Source of the DNA: HGM04593 sp045578665
GTDB taxonomy: Bacteria > Bacteroidota > Bacteroidia > Bacteroidales > Bacteroidaceae
DNA length: 17,537 nucleotides
Reading direction: 5' to 3'
Assembly: GCA_045578665.1 (NCBI GenBank)
Contig: JAZNKR010000192.1
Coordinates: 1 to 17,537, forward strand
In this document: positions 1-7,156 of the stretch, piece after piece
Layout of the letters: each line of letters starts with the position of its first letter
Position numbering within the stretch: the stretch's first letter is position 1
Notes under the pieces: model-generated
Told to the model about the DNA's origin: nothing
The model's database searches: none
The model's input: only the letters and a program-made list of their open reading frames with translations
Translations under genes and position numbers: made by a program

Positions 1-230
1 CTTAACGGCAGCCTCAGCTGATGACTTTTGGGGCTGCGGAACTCGCCCATACTTCATATGGGCTCAAACAGTCCTCGCCTCTTTCCAAAAGTCATTGGCG
101 CAGTCTGCCTAAAAGCTTAATGCGCATCAATGAAGCAATGAGCCTCTCAATGAAATAATGGGGCTTGTAGCAACTTAAAGAATAGAACCTTAAGGGCTTA
201 AGCATGTTTTCCGGACAGTAATAAAAATAA
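1..230. repeat. Non-coding fold-back element at the window edge
   Basis: No plausible gene lies here. Bases 7-109 form a long imperfect inverted repeat. GGCAG (7-11) pairs with CTGCC (105-109). ATGACTTTTGG (21-31) pairs perfectly with CCAAAAGTCAT (85-95). At the tip, CCCATA and TATGGG (46-51 and 57-62) close on a 5-nt loop. Further out, 188-203 holds two adjacent 8-bp palindromes, CCTTAAGG and GCTTAAGC. Such a fold-back fits a dispersed palindromic or MITE-like intergenic element; that identity is inferred, and no second copy lies in this window. The left part may continue outside the window. Confidence 0.6.
207..224 (-). repeat. Short motif shared with bases 17056-17073, possible mobile-element end
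   Basis: Read on the minus strand, this is TTATTACTGTCCGGAAAA. It lies 6 nt past the stop codon of the truncated membrane-protein gene. Bases 17056-17073 on the plus strand match it at 16 of 18 positions and lie 3 nt past another stop codon, in the same orientation relative to the gene. The similarity is directly visible. That it marks the terminal repeat of an insertion sequence is a guess from memory of Bacteroidetes transposon ends. Confidence 0.4.
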
Positions 231-773
231 TCAGGGAAGTGTCGGGTATTCAAGATCTTGAGGCGTTATTTTGCTCTTCTCCTTGTTCTTGGGAGTAGCT
301 TTGTATAGCATCAGTGTAAACAGGGTTGCAGTGGCAACCATCATGGCAAATCGTGTAAAGAGGTATCCGATGGTGAAGTCGCCGACGATTTTCTCCGGTG
401 TGTCGAAGTATTGGATCAGGGTGGTGCAGTCGAGTCTGCTACCCGAAGAAGTGTAGAGCATTGTGTCGGCTACAAGCAGAAAGGAGATGATAAGGGCTGC
501 GGCAATGTTGTATGCAGGCAGCGCTTTTCTTATGGGCGGTGCGATGGCATGCTCTGCGAAGGTGAGCAACAGCGGAAAAGCCGTAGCAAAGCCGGCTATT
601 GCCATGTCCTGCGGGATGCTTCGGAAGGTTGCCCCGACATAGTCCGTGAGACTGCATCCCGTCCCACTGTTAATTGCCATGAATATGAGTCTGAGCGGTG
701 TGGGCAGCAGTGCCAATGTGGCATAGTAACGCAGCAGGAACAGTAGCTTCTTTCTCATGCCTTTTGCCCTCAT
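231..773 (-). pseudogene. Truncated LTA synthase/sulfatase-family membrane protein (N-terminal half only)
   Basis: This encodes about 180 residues with roughly five hydrophobic segments and then stops. The order of helices and the stretch SGSRLDCTTLIQYFDTPEKI resemble the membrane N-terminus of the LTA synthase/alkaline-phosphatase superfamily of Bacteroidetes, where a motif like GFRLDATPL precedes the last helices. Intact members have several hundred more residues forming a metal-dependent sulfatase-fold domain outside the membrane. None is found downstream in any frame, so catalysis is presumably lost. The chosen ATG (771-773) overlaps the RNase H stop as ATGA, which suggests translational coupling; an ATG at 756-758 is an alternative. 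A genuinely short membrane protein is possible but less likely. Confidence 0.55.
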
Positions 774-1387
774 TTGCGTCCGAAGTCGGCGGGAATCTCT
801 CCCCACGACGATGTCTCCCATTTTATGAGCGGGTTGCTGTATGTGTGGCTGCCAAGCCATTTTTCGGCACGCTCTATCATGTTGAATACCTCCTCAGTCT
901 CTGGCGTGCGTTCGAGTTTGGTCTTGCACTTTTTCTGTTTTATCCACAGAAGGGCATTGCGGCTGTCGGAGTAGATGGGGATGTTGCTCTGTTGCTTTTC
1001 GAGCAGTGCGAGACCATGCACTATGGCAAGGAATTCGCCTATGTTGTTGGTGCCGAGGATGGGACCGAAGTGGAATATCTCTTCGCCGGTGGCAAGGTAG
1101 ACACCGCGATATTCCATCTGTCCGGGATTACCGCTGCAGGCGGCATCCACCGCAAGTGCATTGCTGTAGACTGTTGACGGAATGGCTGCAGGCGACTTCT
1201 CCTCCTTTTTGGCATATATGTACTTGTGGGGGGATTCGCTGTATGCCCTTTCTGCCTCGTCGAGCGTGGCGAACGATTTGTAGAGCGCCTGCTTCACTCC
1301 CTCTATCTGTTGACGACACTCGTCCCAAGTGTTGTAAACACCGGGGACGAGTCCGTTCCAGACGACATAATATCGCTTTTTTGCCAT
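770..1387 (-). CDS. rnhA: Ribonuclease H with N-terminal viroplasmin-like domain
   Basis: The enzyme cuts the RNA strand of RNA:DNA hybrids in the cytoplasm. Residues 1-50 (KKRYYVVWNGLVPGVYNTW onward) are a viroplasmin/caulimovirus-type hybrid-binding domain, as in eukaryotic-like RNase H1. Residues 60-75 look like a linker. The RNase H fold starts at about residue 75, in VDAACSGNPG. The four acidic residues expected of the active site are present: D81, E118 in GEFLAIVHG, D141 in IYSDSRN, and D201 near the C-terminus. Length (205 aa) fits the family. It starts 12 nt after argS and its stop overlaps the next start by 4 nt, so the three genes are probably co-transcribed. Confidence 0.88.
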   Translation of the reverse strand: MAKKRYYVVWNGLVPGVYNTWDECRQQIEGVKQALYKSFATLDEAERAYSESPHKYIYAKKEEKSPAAIPSTVYSNALAVDAACSGNPGQMEYRGVYLATGEEIFHFGPILGTNNIGEFLAIVHGLALLEKQQSNIPIYSDSRNALLWIKQKKCKTKLERTPETEEVFNMIERAEKWLGSHTYSNPLIKWETSSWGEIPADFGRK

Positions 1388-1399
1388 ATTGTGTCTCTA

Positions 1400-3193
1400 T
1401 TACATTCTTTCGGGTACCTCTATACCCAAAAGGTTCATTGCAGTCTTTATGGTCTTGCCAACATTGTCTGTGAGCTTTATGCGGAATGCCTTCACAGCCG
1501 CATCCTCTTCGCGCAGGATAGAGTAGTCGTGGTAGAACTGGTTGTACTCCTTTGCAAGGTCGTAGGCGTAGTTGGCTATCACTGAGGGTGAATAGTCGGT
1601 TCCTGCCTGGCGCACCACTGCTGTGAAGTCGTAGAGCATGCGTATGAGCGAGCGCTCTTTGTCGCTGATGGTTGCGGACGCCGCTGTGCCGGCTGCGTCG
1701 AAGCCGCTCTCTTCGGCTTTGCGTACGATGGAGCGTGTACGTGCGTAGGTGTACTGTATGAAAGGACCTGTATTGCCGTTGAAGTCTATGGACTCTCTGG
1801 GATTGAAGAGCATGTTCTTGCGTGCGTCCACCTTGAGCATGAAGTATTTGAGTGCGCCGAGACCGATGATGCGTATGGTCTTTTCTGCCTCTTCGGGAGA
1901 GAGGTCGTTGAGCTTGCCGCCAAGCTCTGCCGATGTCTCGCGGGCTGTGTCGAACATCTCCTGCATAAGGTCGTCCGCGTCGACAACAGTTCCTTCACGG
2001 CTCTTCATCTTGCCCTCGGGGAGCTCGACCATTCCGTATGAGAAGTGTACGAGACCCTTTCCCCATGAGAAGCCCAGCTTGTCGAGCAGCAACGAGAGTA
2101 CCTGGAAGTGGTAGTTCTGTTCGTTACCCACAACGTAGACCATCTTGTCTATGGGGTAGTCGCGGAAGCGGAGCTGGGCTGTACCAATATCCTGTGTCAT
2201 GTAGACCGATGTGCCGTCGCTGCGCAGCAACAGTTTCTCGTCGAGTCCGTCTTTTGTGAGGTCTGCCCACACCGAGCCGTCTTCGCGGCGGTAGAATATT
2301 CCCTTCTCGAGTCCGCCGAGAACGGTCTCTTTTCCTACAAGGTAGGTATCCGATTCGTAGTATATCTTGTCGAAGCTGACGCCGAGGGTCTTGTATGTGT
2401 CGTCGAAGCCTTCGTATACCCAACCGTTCATGGTGCTCCACAGGTTGCGTACCTCTTCGTCGCCCTGCTCCCATTTTACAAGCATTTCGCGTGCTTCTGC
2501 CATGAGTGCCGATGATGCCTCTGCCTCCTCTTTGGTGGTGCCGCCTGCCATAGCCTCGCTTATCTCAGCCTTGTAGTGCTTGTCGAAAGCAACATAGTAG
2601 TCGCCGATGAGGTGGTCGCCCTTCTTGCCGCTGCTTGCGGGTGTCTCGCCGTTGCCCCACTTCTTCCATGCAAGCATCGACTTGCAGATGTGTATGCCTC
2701 GGTCGTTTACAATGTTGGTCTTGACCACGCGGTTGCCGTTTGCCTCGATGATGTTTGAAAGGGCATATCCCAACAGGTTGTTGCGGATGTGTCCCAAGTG
2801 TAGAGGCTTGTTGGTGTTGGGCGAAGAGTATTCGACCATTACAAGTGGCGATGCTTCCGTTACGGGTGTGATGCCCCATTTCTCAGCGCCGTCAATTGTC
2901 TGCAACAGCTCAATCCAATAACTTGCGTCGATGCTGAGGTTGAGGAATCCTTTGATTACATTGTACGATGCTATGAGCTTTTCGTTCTTTGTGAGGTATT
3001 CGCCAATCTCCTGCGCTGTCTCTTCGGGACGCTTGCGCGAGAGTGAAAGGAAGGGGAATACTACAAGTGTGAAGTCGCCTTCGAACTCCTTGCGTGTTTT
3101 CTGCAATTGAATCTTGTCGGCTGCGACCGGCTGACCATAGAGTGCTTCAATGGCACCGGTGATGTTTGATATGAGTATGTTCTCTATGTTCAT
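1400..3193 (-). CDS. argS: Arginyl-tRNA synthetase
   Basis: This class I aminoacyl-tRNA synthetase charges tRNA-Arg with arginine in the cytoplasm. The 597 aa are full length for the family. An N-terminal Add-1-type domain occupies about residues 1-110. The nucleotide-binding signature is HLGH at 132-135, preceded by VEYSSPNTNKP, which is diagnostic of ArgS. The KMSKS-like loop is KMKSR at 395-399, in GKMKSREGTVV. A helical DALR anticodon-binding domain fills the C-terminus, ending with LLGIEVPERM. It is the first gene of a minus-strand run with rnhA and the truncated membrane gene, divergent from metF. A TATCTTTG element lies about 45 nt upstream of the start. Confidence 0.96.
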   Translation of the reverse strand: MNIENILISNITGAIEALYGQPVAADKIQLQKTRKEFEGDFTLVVFPFLSLSRKRPEETAQEIGEYLTKNEKLIASYNVIKGFLNLSIDASYWIELLQTIDGAEKWGITPVTEASPLVMVEYSSPNTNKPLHLGHIRNNLLGYALSNIIEANGNRVVKTNIVNDRGIHICKSMLAWKKWGNGETPASSGKKGDHLIGDYYVAFDKHYKAEISEAMAGGTTKEEAEASSALMAEAREMLVKWEQGDEEVRNLWSTMNGWVYEGFDDTYKTLGVSFDKIYYESDTYLVGKETVLGGLEKGIFYRREDGSVWADLTKDGLDEKLLLRSDGTSVYMTQDIGTAQLRFRDYPIDKMVYVVGNEQNYHFQVLSLLLDKLGFSWGKGLVHFSYGMVELPEGKMKSREGTVVDADDLMQEMFDTARETSAELGGKLNDLSPEEAEKTIRIIGLGALKYFMLKVDARKNMLFNPRESIDFNGNTGPFIQYTYARTRSIVRKAEESGFDAAGTAASATISDKERSLIRMLYDFTAVVRQAGTDYSPSVIANYAYDLAKEYNQFYHDYSILREEDAAVKAFRIKLTDNVGKTIKTAMNLLGIEVPERM

Positions 3194-3237
3194 ACGTTGT
3201 CTCTATATGTTGGTTCTTTTGTTCTCTTTAATTCTAC

Positions 3238-3271
3238 AAAGATAGCTCCTTTTGTTCAGATGGTTGCAATT
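3238..3271 (-). promoter_or_regulatory. Predicted argS promoter
   Basis: On the minus strand, TATCTTTG (3238-3245) matches the Bacteroidetes -7 consensus TAnnTTTG. The upstream box is weak: ATTG at 3268-3271, spaced 22 nt instead of 19-21. The start codon at 3191-3193 lies about 45 nt downstream of the -7 box. Confidence 0.5.
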
Positions 3272-3318
3272 TATGCCGTTTTTTTGAGAGATGCGGTGAA
3301 ATTATTCGTGATTTTATT

Positions 3319-3349
3319 TTTGTCCTTACCCCCGCTTGCATTATATTTG
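3319..3349 (+). promoter_or_regulatory. Predicted metF promoter (canonical Bacteroidetes type)
   Basis: TTTG (3319-3322), a 19-nt spacer and TATATTTG (3342-3349) match the known Bacteroides sigma-ABfr consensus TTTG-N19-21-TAnnTTTG exactly. Transcription should begin near 3356, giving a leader of about 40 nt before the metF ATG. That is too short for a SAM or cobalamin riboswitch, and none is seen. Confidence 0.75.
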
Positions 3350-3397
3350 CATATTGCAAAGGAATGTTGTTCCATTGCTTTGGAAGATGCTTTAAAA

Positions 3398-4351
3398 ATG
3401 AAAATCACAGATTGTATAAATTCACCCGAAAAGACAGTGTTCTCGATAGAGGTGCTGCCGCCCGTAAAGGGAACGGGAATAAATAAATTGTTCGATTCCA
3501 TCGACAGGATAAACGAGTTCGGCCCCCAGTATATAAACATCACTACGCACCACAGCGAGTATGTATATACCGACATAGGCGGCGGAATGTTCAAACGCAC
3601 CGCTGTGCGCAGACGTCCCGGAACAGTGGCTGTGGCTACAGCCATCATGCACCGCTACGGCATTCCCGTGGTGCCCCACATCCTATGCAACGGATTCACC
3701 CCCGAGGAGACGGAATATGTGCTCATCGACCTGCAGCTGTCGGGTATAACCGACCTTCTGCTGTTGCGTGGCGACAAGGCAAAGGACGAGAAGACATTCA
3801 CCCCTACTCTCGGAGGATATGACCACACGTTGCAGCTCCAGGAGCAGGTGAACCGTTACAACGAGGGCTTCTTCATCGACGGCACTCCCATGCGCGAGCG
3901 TGGCGAAAGTTTCTCTTACGGAGTTGCCTGCTATCCCGAAAAACACGTGGAGGCACCCAACCTCGATACCGACCTCTACTGGCTGAAGAAGAAGGTGGAG
4001 AGCGGAGCCGAATATGCCGTTACGCAGATGTTCTTCGACAACGAAAAATACTTTGATTTTGTAGACAAGGCAAGGGCAATGGGTATAGAGATTCCCATCA
4101 TCCCGGGTATCAAACCCATACACCGCCTTTCGCAGATAAACATCCTGCCAAAGACGTTCAACACAGATCTTCCCGGGGAACTCACAGCCGAGCTTCTCAA
4201 GTGCAAGAGCGATGCCGATGCCGCCGTCGTAGGTTGCGAATGGTGCATCAAACAGTGTCGCGAACTTATGGAGAGAGGCGTCCCGAGCCTGCATTTCTAC
4301 ACCATCAATGCTGTGGACAGCGTCTACAGGACATTGTCGGCAATCTATTGA
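3398..4351 (+). CDS. metF: 5,10-methylenetetrahydrofolate reductase
   Basis: This FAD enzyme reduces 5,10-methylene-THF to 5-methyl-THF, the methyl donor for methionine synthesis. The product is 317 aa with the MTHFR TIM-barrel signatures: FSIEVLPP near residue 16 (E18 as the proton-donor glutamate), YINITTHHSEY, LLLLRGDKA, FSYGVACYPEKH and TQMFFDNEKYFDF, ending with LHFYTINA. The frame stays open further upstream to 3197, but homology begins only at MKITDCINSPEKTVFS. A canonical promoter lies just ahead of that ATG, so 3398 is chosen. It leads a plus-strand run with the delta' gene 15 nt downstream. Confidence 0.94.
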   Translation: MKITDCINSPEKTVFSIEVLPPVKGTGINKLFDSIDRINEFGPQYINITTHHSEYVYTDIGGGMFKRTAVRRRPGTVAVATAIMHRYGIPVVPHILCNGFTPEETEYVLIDLQLSGITDLLLLRGDKAKDEKTFTPTLGGYDHTLQLQEQVNRYNEGFFIDGTPMRERGESFSYGVACYPEKHVEAPNLDTDLYWLKKKVESGAEYAVTQMFFDNEKYFDFVDKARAMGIEIPIIPGIKPIHRLSQINILPKTFNTDLPGELTAELLKCKSDADAAVVGCEWCIKQCRELMERGVPSLHFYTINAVDSVYRTLSAIY

Positions 4352-4366
4352 TAAACTTAAGCGGAT

Positions 4367-5503
4367 ATGTATTTCAAGGATATAATAGGACAGAAGACCG
4401 TAGTGGAGCGACTTGTGCAGAGCGTGGACAACAACCGCCTTGCACATGCCCTGTTGTTGACGGGTCCCGGCGGCAACGGCAAACTGCCGGTGGCAGTGGC
4501 TCTTGCCCGTTATATCCTGTGCAGTAACCGGGGCGGGGGCGACGCTTGCGGCAAATGTCCGTCGTGTGTGAAGATAGACAAACTGATGCACTCCGACCTC
4601 CATTTTGTCTTCCCGGTAAAGAAAAAGAAGAACGCTTCGGGCGACAAGAATCCCGTAAGCGATGATTATATAGACCGCTGGCGCGAGATTTTTCTGAAAT
4701 CGCCCTATTTCAGCTACTCCGACTGGTTGTCGAAACTCGAGGTGGAGAACCAGCAGCCGATAATCTATGAGCGCGAAAGCTCGGAGATACTGCATAAACT
4801 GACAATGAAGTCGCGCGAGGGCGGCTGGAAAATCATGATAATATGGCTGCCCGAAAAGATGAACGAGGCATGCGCCAACAAACTGTTGAAGATAATAGAG
4901 GAGCCTCCCGCCGAGACACTCTTTCTGCTTGTCTCTGAGAATACGGAGCCTATACTGCCTACTATCCTCAGCCGCACACAGCGCATAGAGATTCCGCGCC
5001 TTGCCGATGCAGACATCTCCATGGCACTGCAACAGCGATATGCCCTCGACGAACAGACTGCACGCAGCATAGCCGCACAGAGCGGTGGCGATTGGGAAAA
5101 GGCAGAGGGAATGTTGATGGTGGACAATGCGAAGGCACAGCATCTCGAACTCTTTATGACACTCATGCGCATGGCATACAAACGCGACATAAAGGCCATG
5201 AGGCAGTGGAGCGAGCAGGTGGCATCGCTCGGCAGGGAGCGTCAGAAGGCTCTGCTGGAGTATTGCCAGCGGATGATACGCGAAAACTTCGTCATGAACT
5301 TCAAACGACCCGAGATGCTCTACCTCTCACGTGAGGAGCACGACTTTTCGGTGCGCTTCTCGCCGTTCGTTAACGAGAACAATATATTCGGAATAATGGA
5401 AGAACTTTCCGAAGCACAAAAACATATAGAACAGAATGTCAATGCCAAGATGGTATTCTTCGACCTGGCATTGAGAATGATTGTTTGGATAAAGAACAGA
5501 TAA
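4367..5503 (+). CDS. holB: DNA polymerase III delta' subunit-like clamp-loader protein
   Basis: This AAA+ protein should be a non-motor subunit of the clamp loader, which places the sliding clamp on DNA. Residues 33-40 hold a P-loop-like GPGGNGKL in which the usual Thr/Ser after Lys is Leu, so ATP hydrolysis is unlikely; this fits delta' rather than DnaX tau/gamma. A zinc module is formed by C52, C61, C64 and C67 (CGKCPSC). Next come NKLLKIIEEPP and LSRTQRIEIP; the latter replaces the SRC motif of motor subunits. The 378 aa include an insertion near residues 80-125 rich in Lys. It sits 15 nt after metF and 2 nt before the next gene. Confidence 0.88.
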   Translation: MYFKDIIGQKTVVERLVQSVDNNRLAHALLLTGPGGNGKLPVAVALARYILCSNRGGGDACGKCPSCVKIDKLMHSDLHFVFPVKKKKNASGDKNPVSDDYIDRWREIFLKSPYFSYSDWLSKLEVENQQPIIYERESSEILHKLTMKSREGGWKIMIIWLPEKMNEACANKLLKIIEEPPAETLFLLVSENTEPILPTILSRTQRIEIPRLADADISMALQQRYALDEQTARSIAAQSGGDWEKAEGMLMVDNAKAQHLELFMTLMRMAYKRDIKAMRQWSEQVASLGRERQKALLEYCQRMIRENFVMNFKRPEMLYLSREEHDFSVRFSPFVNENNIFGIMEELSEAQKHIEQNVNAKMVFFDLALRMIVWIKNR

Positions 5504-5505
5504 CT

Positions 5506-6681
5506 ATGGACGAAAAATATAGATATAAGGAGCAGAACGGCTGCTCGGGCATCTGCTCGAAAGGATGCGGCCACATGGACTCCCCGCTCAATACATTCGA
5601 TTGGCTCGCCGATGTCCCCGGCAACGAAGAGGATACGGACATTGTCGAGGTGCAGTTCAAGAATACCCGCAAGGGATATTACCGCAACTCCAACAAACTG
5701 CCGTTGCAGAAAGGCGACATTGTGGCTGTGGAGGCTACTCCCGGACACGACATCGGACGGGTTACGCTCACCGGACGTCTTGTGTTGCTGCAACTGAAAA
5801 AATGGCGTCTCACCCCCGAGTCGGAGCTCAAGCGTGTCTATCGCAAGGCGCGCCCTGTGGATATGGAAAAATACGAGGAGGCAAAGGCAAAGGAGCATGA
5901 CACCATGATACGTTCGCGCCAGATAGCGAAGGACCTCAACCTCGACATGAAGATTGGCGACGTGGAGTATCAGGGCGACGGCAACAAAGCCATCTTCTAC
6001 TACATTGCCGACAACCGTGTCGACTTCAGACAGCTCATCAAGGTGCTTGCCGATGTCTTCAAGGTGAAGATAGAGATGAAGCAGATAGGTGCGCGTCAGG
6101 AGGCAGGACGAATAGGCGGAATAGGTCCCTGCGGCAGAGAGCTCTGCTGCGCTACATTTACCACCAATTTCGTGTCGGTATCGACATTGGCGGCACGCTT
6201 TCAGGATATTTCGCTCAATCCCCAGAAACTTGCAGGGCAGTGTGCGAAACTGAAATGCTGTCTTAACTACGAGGTCGACACATACGTGGAGGCATCCAAG
6301 CGTCTCCCCTCGCGCGACATTGAGCTTGAGACCGTCGAGGGTACATACTACTTCTTCAAGGCTGACATCCTACGTGGCGAACTTACATACTCGAGCGACA
6401 AGCACATCCCTGCCAACCTCAAGACAATAACATCGCGCCGTGCCAAGCAGATAATAGAGATGAACAAGCGTGGCGAAAAGCCCGAGACCCTTCTCGACGA
6501 CGATTCGGCACGGAACGAAAAGCAATCTGTGGATCTTTTGGAGCAGATAAACATCGACCGTTTCGACAAGTCGTCGCGTGGCGGTGGCAACAAGAGACGT
6601 CGCAACCACTCCAACTCTTCGCGCGAACATCGTAACAACGAAGGCCGTAAGCCCAGGAAGAGAGAGGATGGCAAATCTTAA
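5506..6681 (+). CDS. ricT: RicT/PSP1-family protein with cysteine clusters
   Basis: The gene is related to Bacillus RicT (YaaT), part of a 4Fe-4S-containing complex that affects RNase Y-dependent mRNA processing; its role in Bacteroidetes is unknown. The PSP1 domain spans about residues 45-150. The family cysteines follow: C209, C214 and C215 in GPCGRELCC, then C246, C251 and C252 in CAKLKCCLNYE. A further cluster, C13, C17 and C21 (GCSGICSKGCGH), lies at the N-terminus, so nine cysteines could bind metal. The last 50 residues are Arg/Lys/Asn-rich and probably disordered, possibly RNA-binding. The start at 5506, 2 nt after the holB stop, is preferred to an in-frame ATG at 5485 inside holB. 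No RicA or RicF partner is present. Confidence 0.82.
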   Translation: MDEKYRYKEQNGCSGICSKGCGHMDSPLNTFDWLADVPGNEEDTDIVEVQFKNTRKGYYRNSNKLPLQKGDIVAVEATPGHDIGRVTLTGRLVLLQLKKWRLTPESELKRVYRKARPVDMEKYEEAKAKEHDTMIRSRQIAKDLNLDMKIGDVEYQGDGNKAIFYYIADNRVDFRQLIKVLADVFKVKIEMKQIGARQEAGRIGGIGPCGRELCCATFTTNFVSVSTLAARFQDISLNPQKLAGQCAKLKCCLNYEVDTYVEASKRLPSRDIELETVEGTYYFFKADILRGELTYSSDKHIPANLKTITSRRAKQIIEMNKRGEKPETLLDDDSARNEKQSVDLLEQINIDRFDKSSRGGGNKRRRNHSNSSREHRNNEGRKPRKREDGKS

Positions 6682-7156
6682 GACCCAGGTTTTCTCTTTA
6701 GTGCTGCTCATCCTCGCAAGCGCTTGCGAGGATGTGAGGATGCATAGTTTCCAGTCGCTGCAAGGGGATTGGAGCCGCTCCGACACTCTCGAATATGCCT
6801 GCTATGCCCCCGAGGGCAGGGACGAGGCTTTTGTGGTAGATGTGCAGTTGAGATGCGAGGCTTCCTACCCCTACCGCGAGCTATGGCTCGGTGTGCAGTG
6901 CCGAGCCGACAGCGTGGAGTATCTCTCTACCGACACTCTGCGTTGCGAGATATTCGATTCGTTGGGCAGACACAACGGCACCACAGGAGGCATCCTCTAC
7001 CAGACTTCGCACCGTTTGGGTGTGCTGGAGTTCCCTAAGGCCGATACGGTGCGTGTGAGACTCTACCATCTGATGGACGGGGAGTCTGTCGAGGGGGTTA
7101 CCGATGTGGGGATAAAAGTTACCGCTCTCTCTCGGCGTCGATTCTCAGAAAACTGA
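6668..7156 (+). CDS. gldH: GldH-type gliding-motility lipoprotein
   Basis: This is a predicted lipoprotein of 162 aa. GldH is needed for gliding in Flavobacterium, but homologues are widespread in non-gliding Bacteroidales with an unknown, probably envelope, role. The signal peptide (residues 1-19) ends in a lipobox-like ASA-C with the lipid-bearing Cys at 20. Family landmarks follow in order: a W near residue 34, FVVDVQLRCEASYPYRELWL, DTLRCEIFDSLGR, and a C-terminal LYHLMDGESVEGVTDVGIKV. The start at 6668 is chosen because it gives the signal peptide; it overlaps ricT by 14 nt in another frame. The 3' end overlaps convergent rodA by 38 bp. A 26-bp palindrome covers the lipobox codons. Confidence 0.82.
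   Translation: MANLKTQVFSLVLLILASACEDVRMHSFQSLQGDWSRSDTLEYACYAPEGRDEAFVVDVQLRCEASYPYRELWLGVQCRADSVEYLSTDTLRCEIFDSLGRHNGTTGGILYQTSHRLGVLEFPKADTVRVRLYHLMDGESVEGVTDVGIKVTALSRRRFSEN
6709..6734. repeat. 26-bp perfect palindrome inside gldH
   Basis: The arms are CATCCTCGCAAGC and GCTTGCGAGGATG with no spacer. The palindrome begins at the last base of the codon for L14 and covers codons 15-22, that is the lipobox, the lipidated Cys and the next two residues. In mRNA it could fold into a GC-rich hairpin about 40 nt after the start codon. Confidence 0.85.

Noticed and set aside
3197..3397. 67-codon N-terminal extension of MetF
   Set aside because: It has no MTHFR homology and runs through the predicted promoter; the family start is at 3398.
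4463..4486. Leu in place of Thr/Ser after the P-loop Lys of HolB as a damaging mutation
   Set aside because: Delta' subunits commonly have degenerate ATP sites, so this fits the family.
3683..5143. Long open frame (486 codons) on the minus strand opposite metF and holB
   Set aside because: It lies antisense to two well-supported genes, has no recognisable family and an atypical composition (very rich in Cys and His); a shadow of codon bias.
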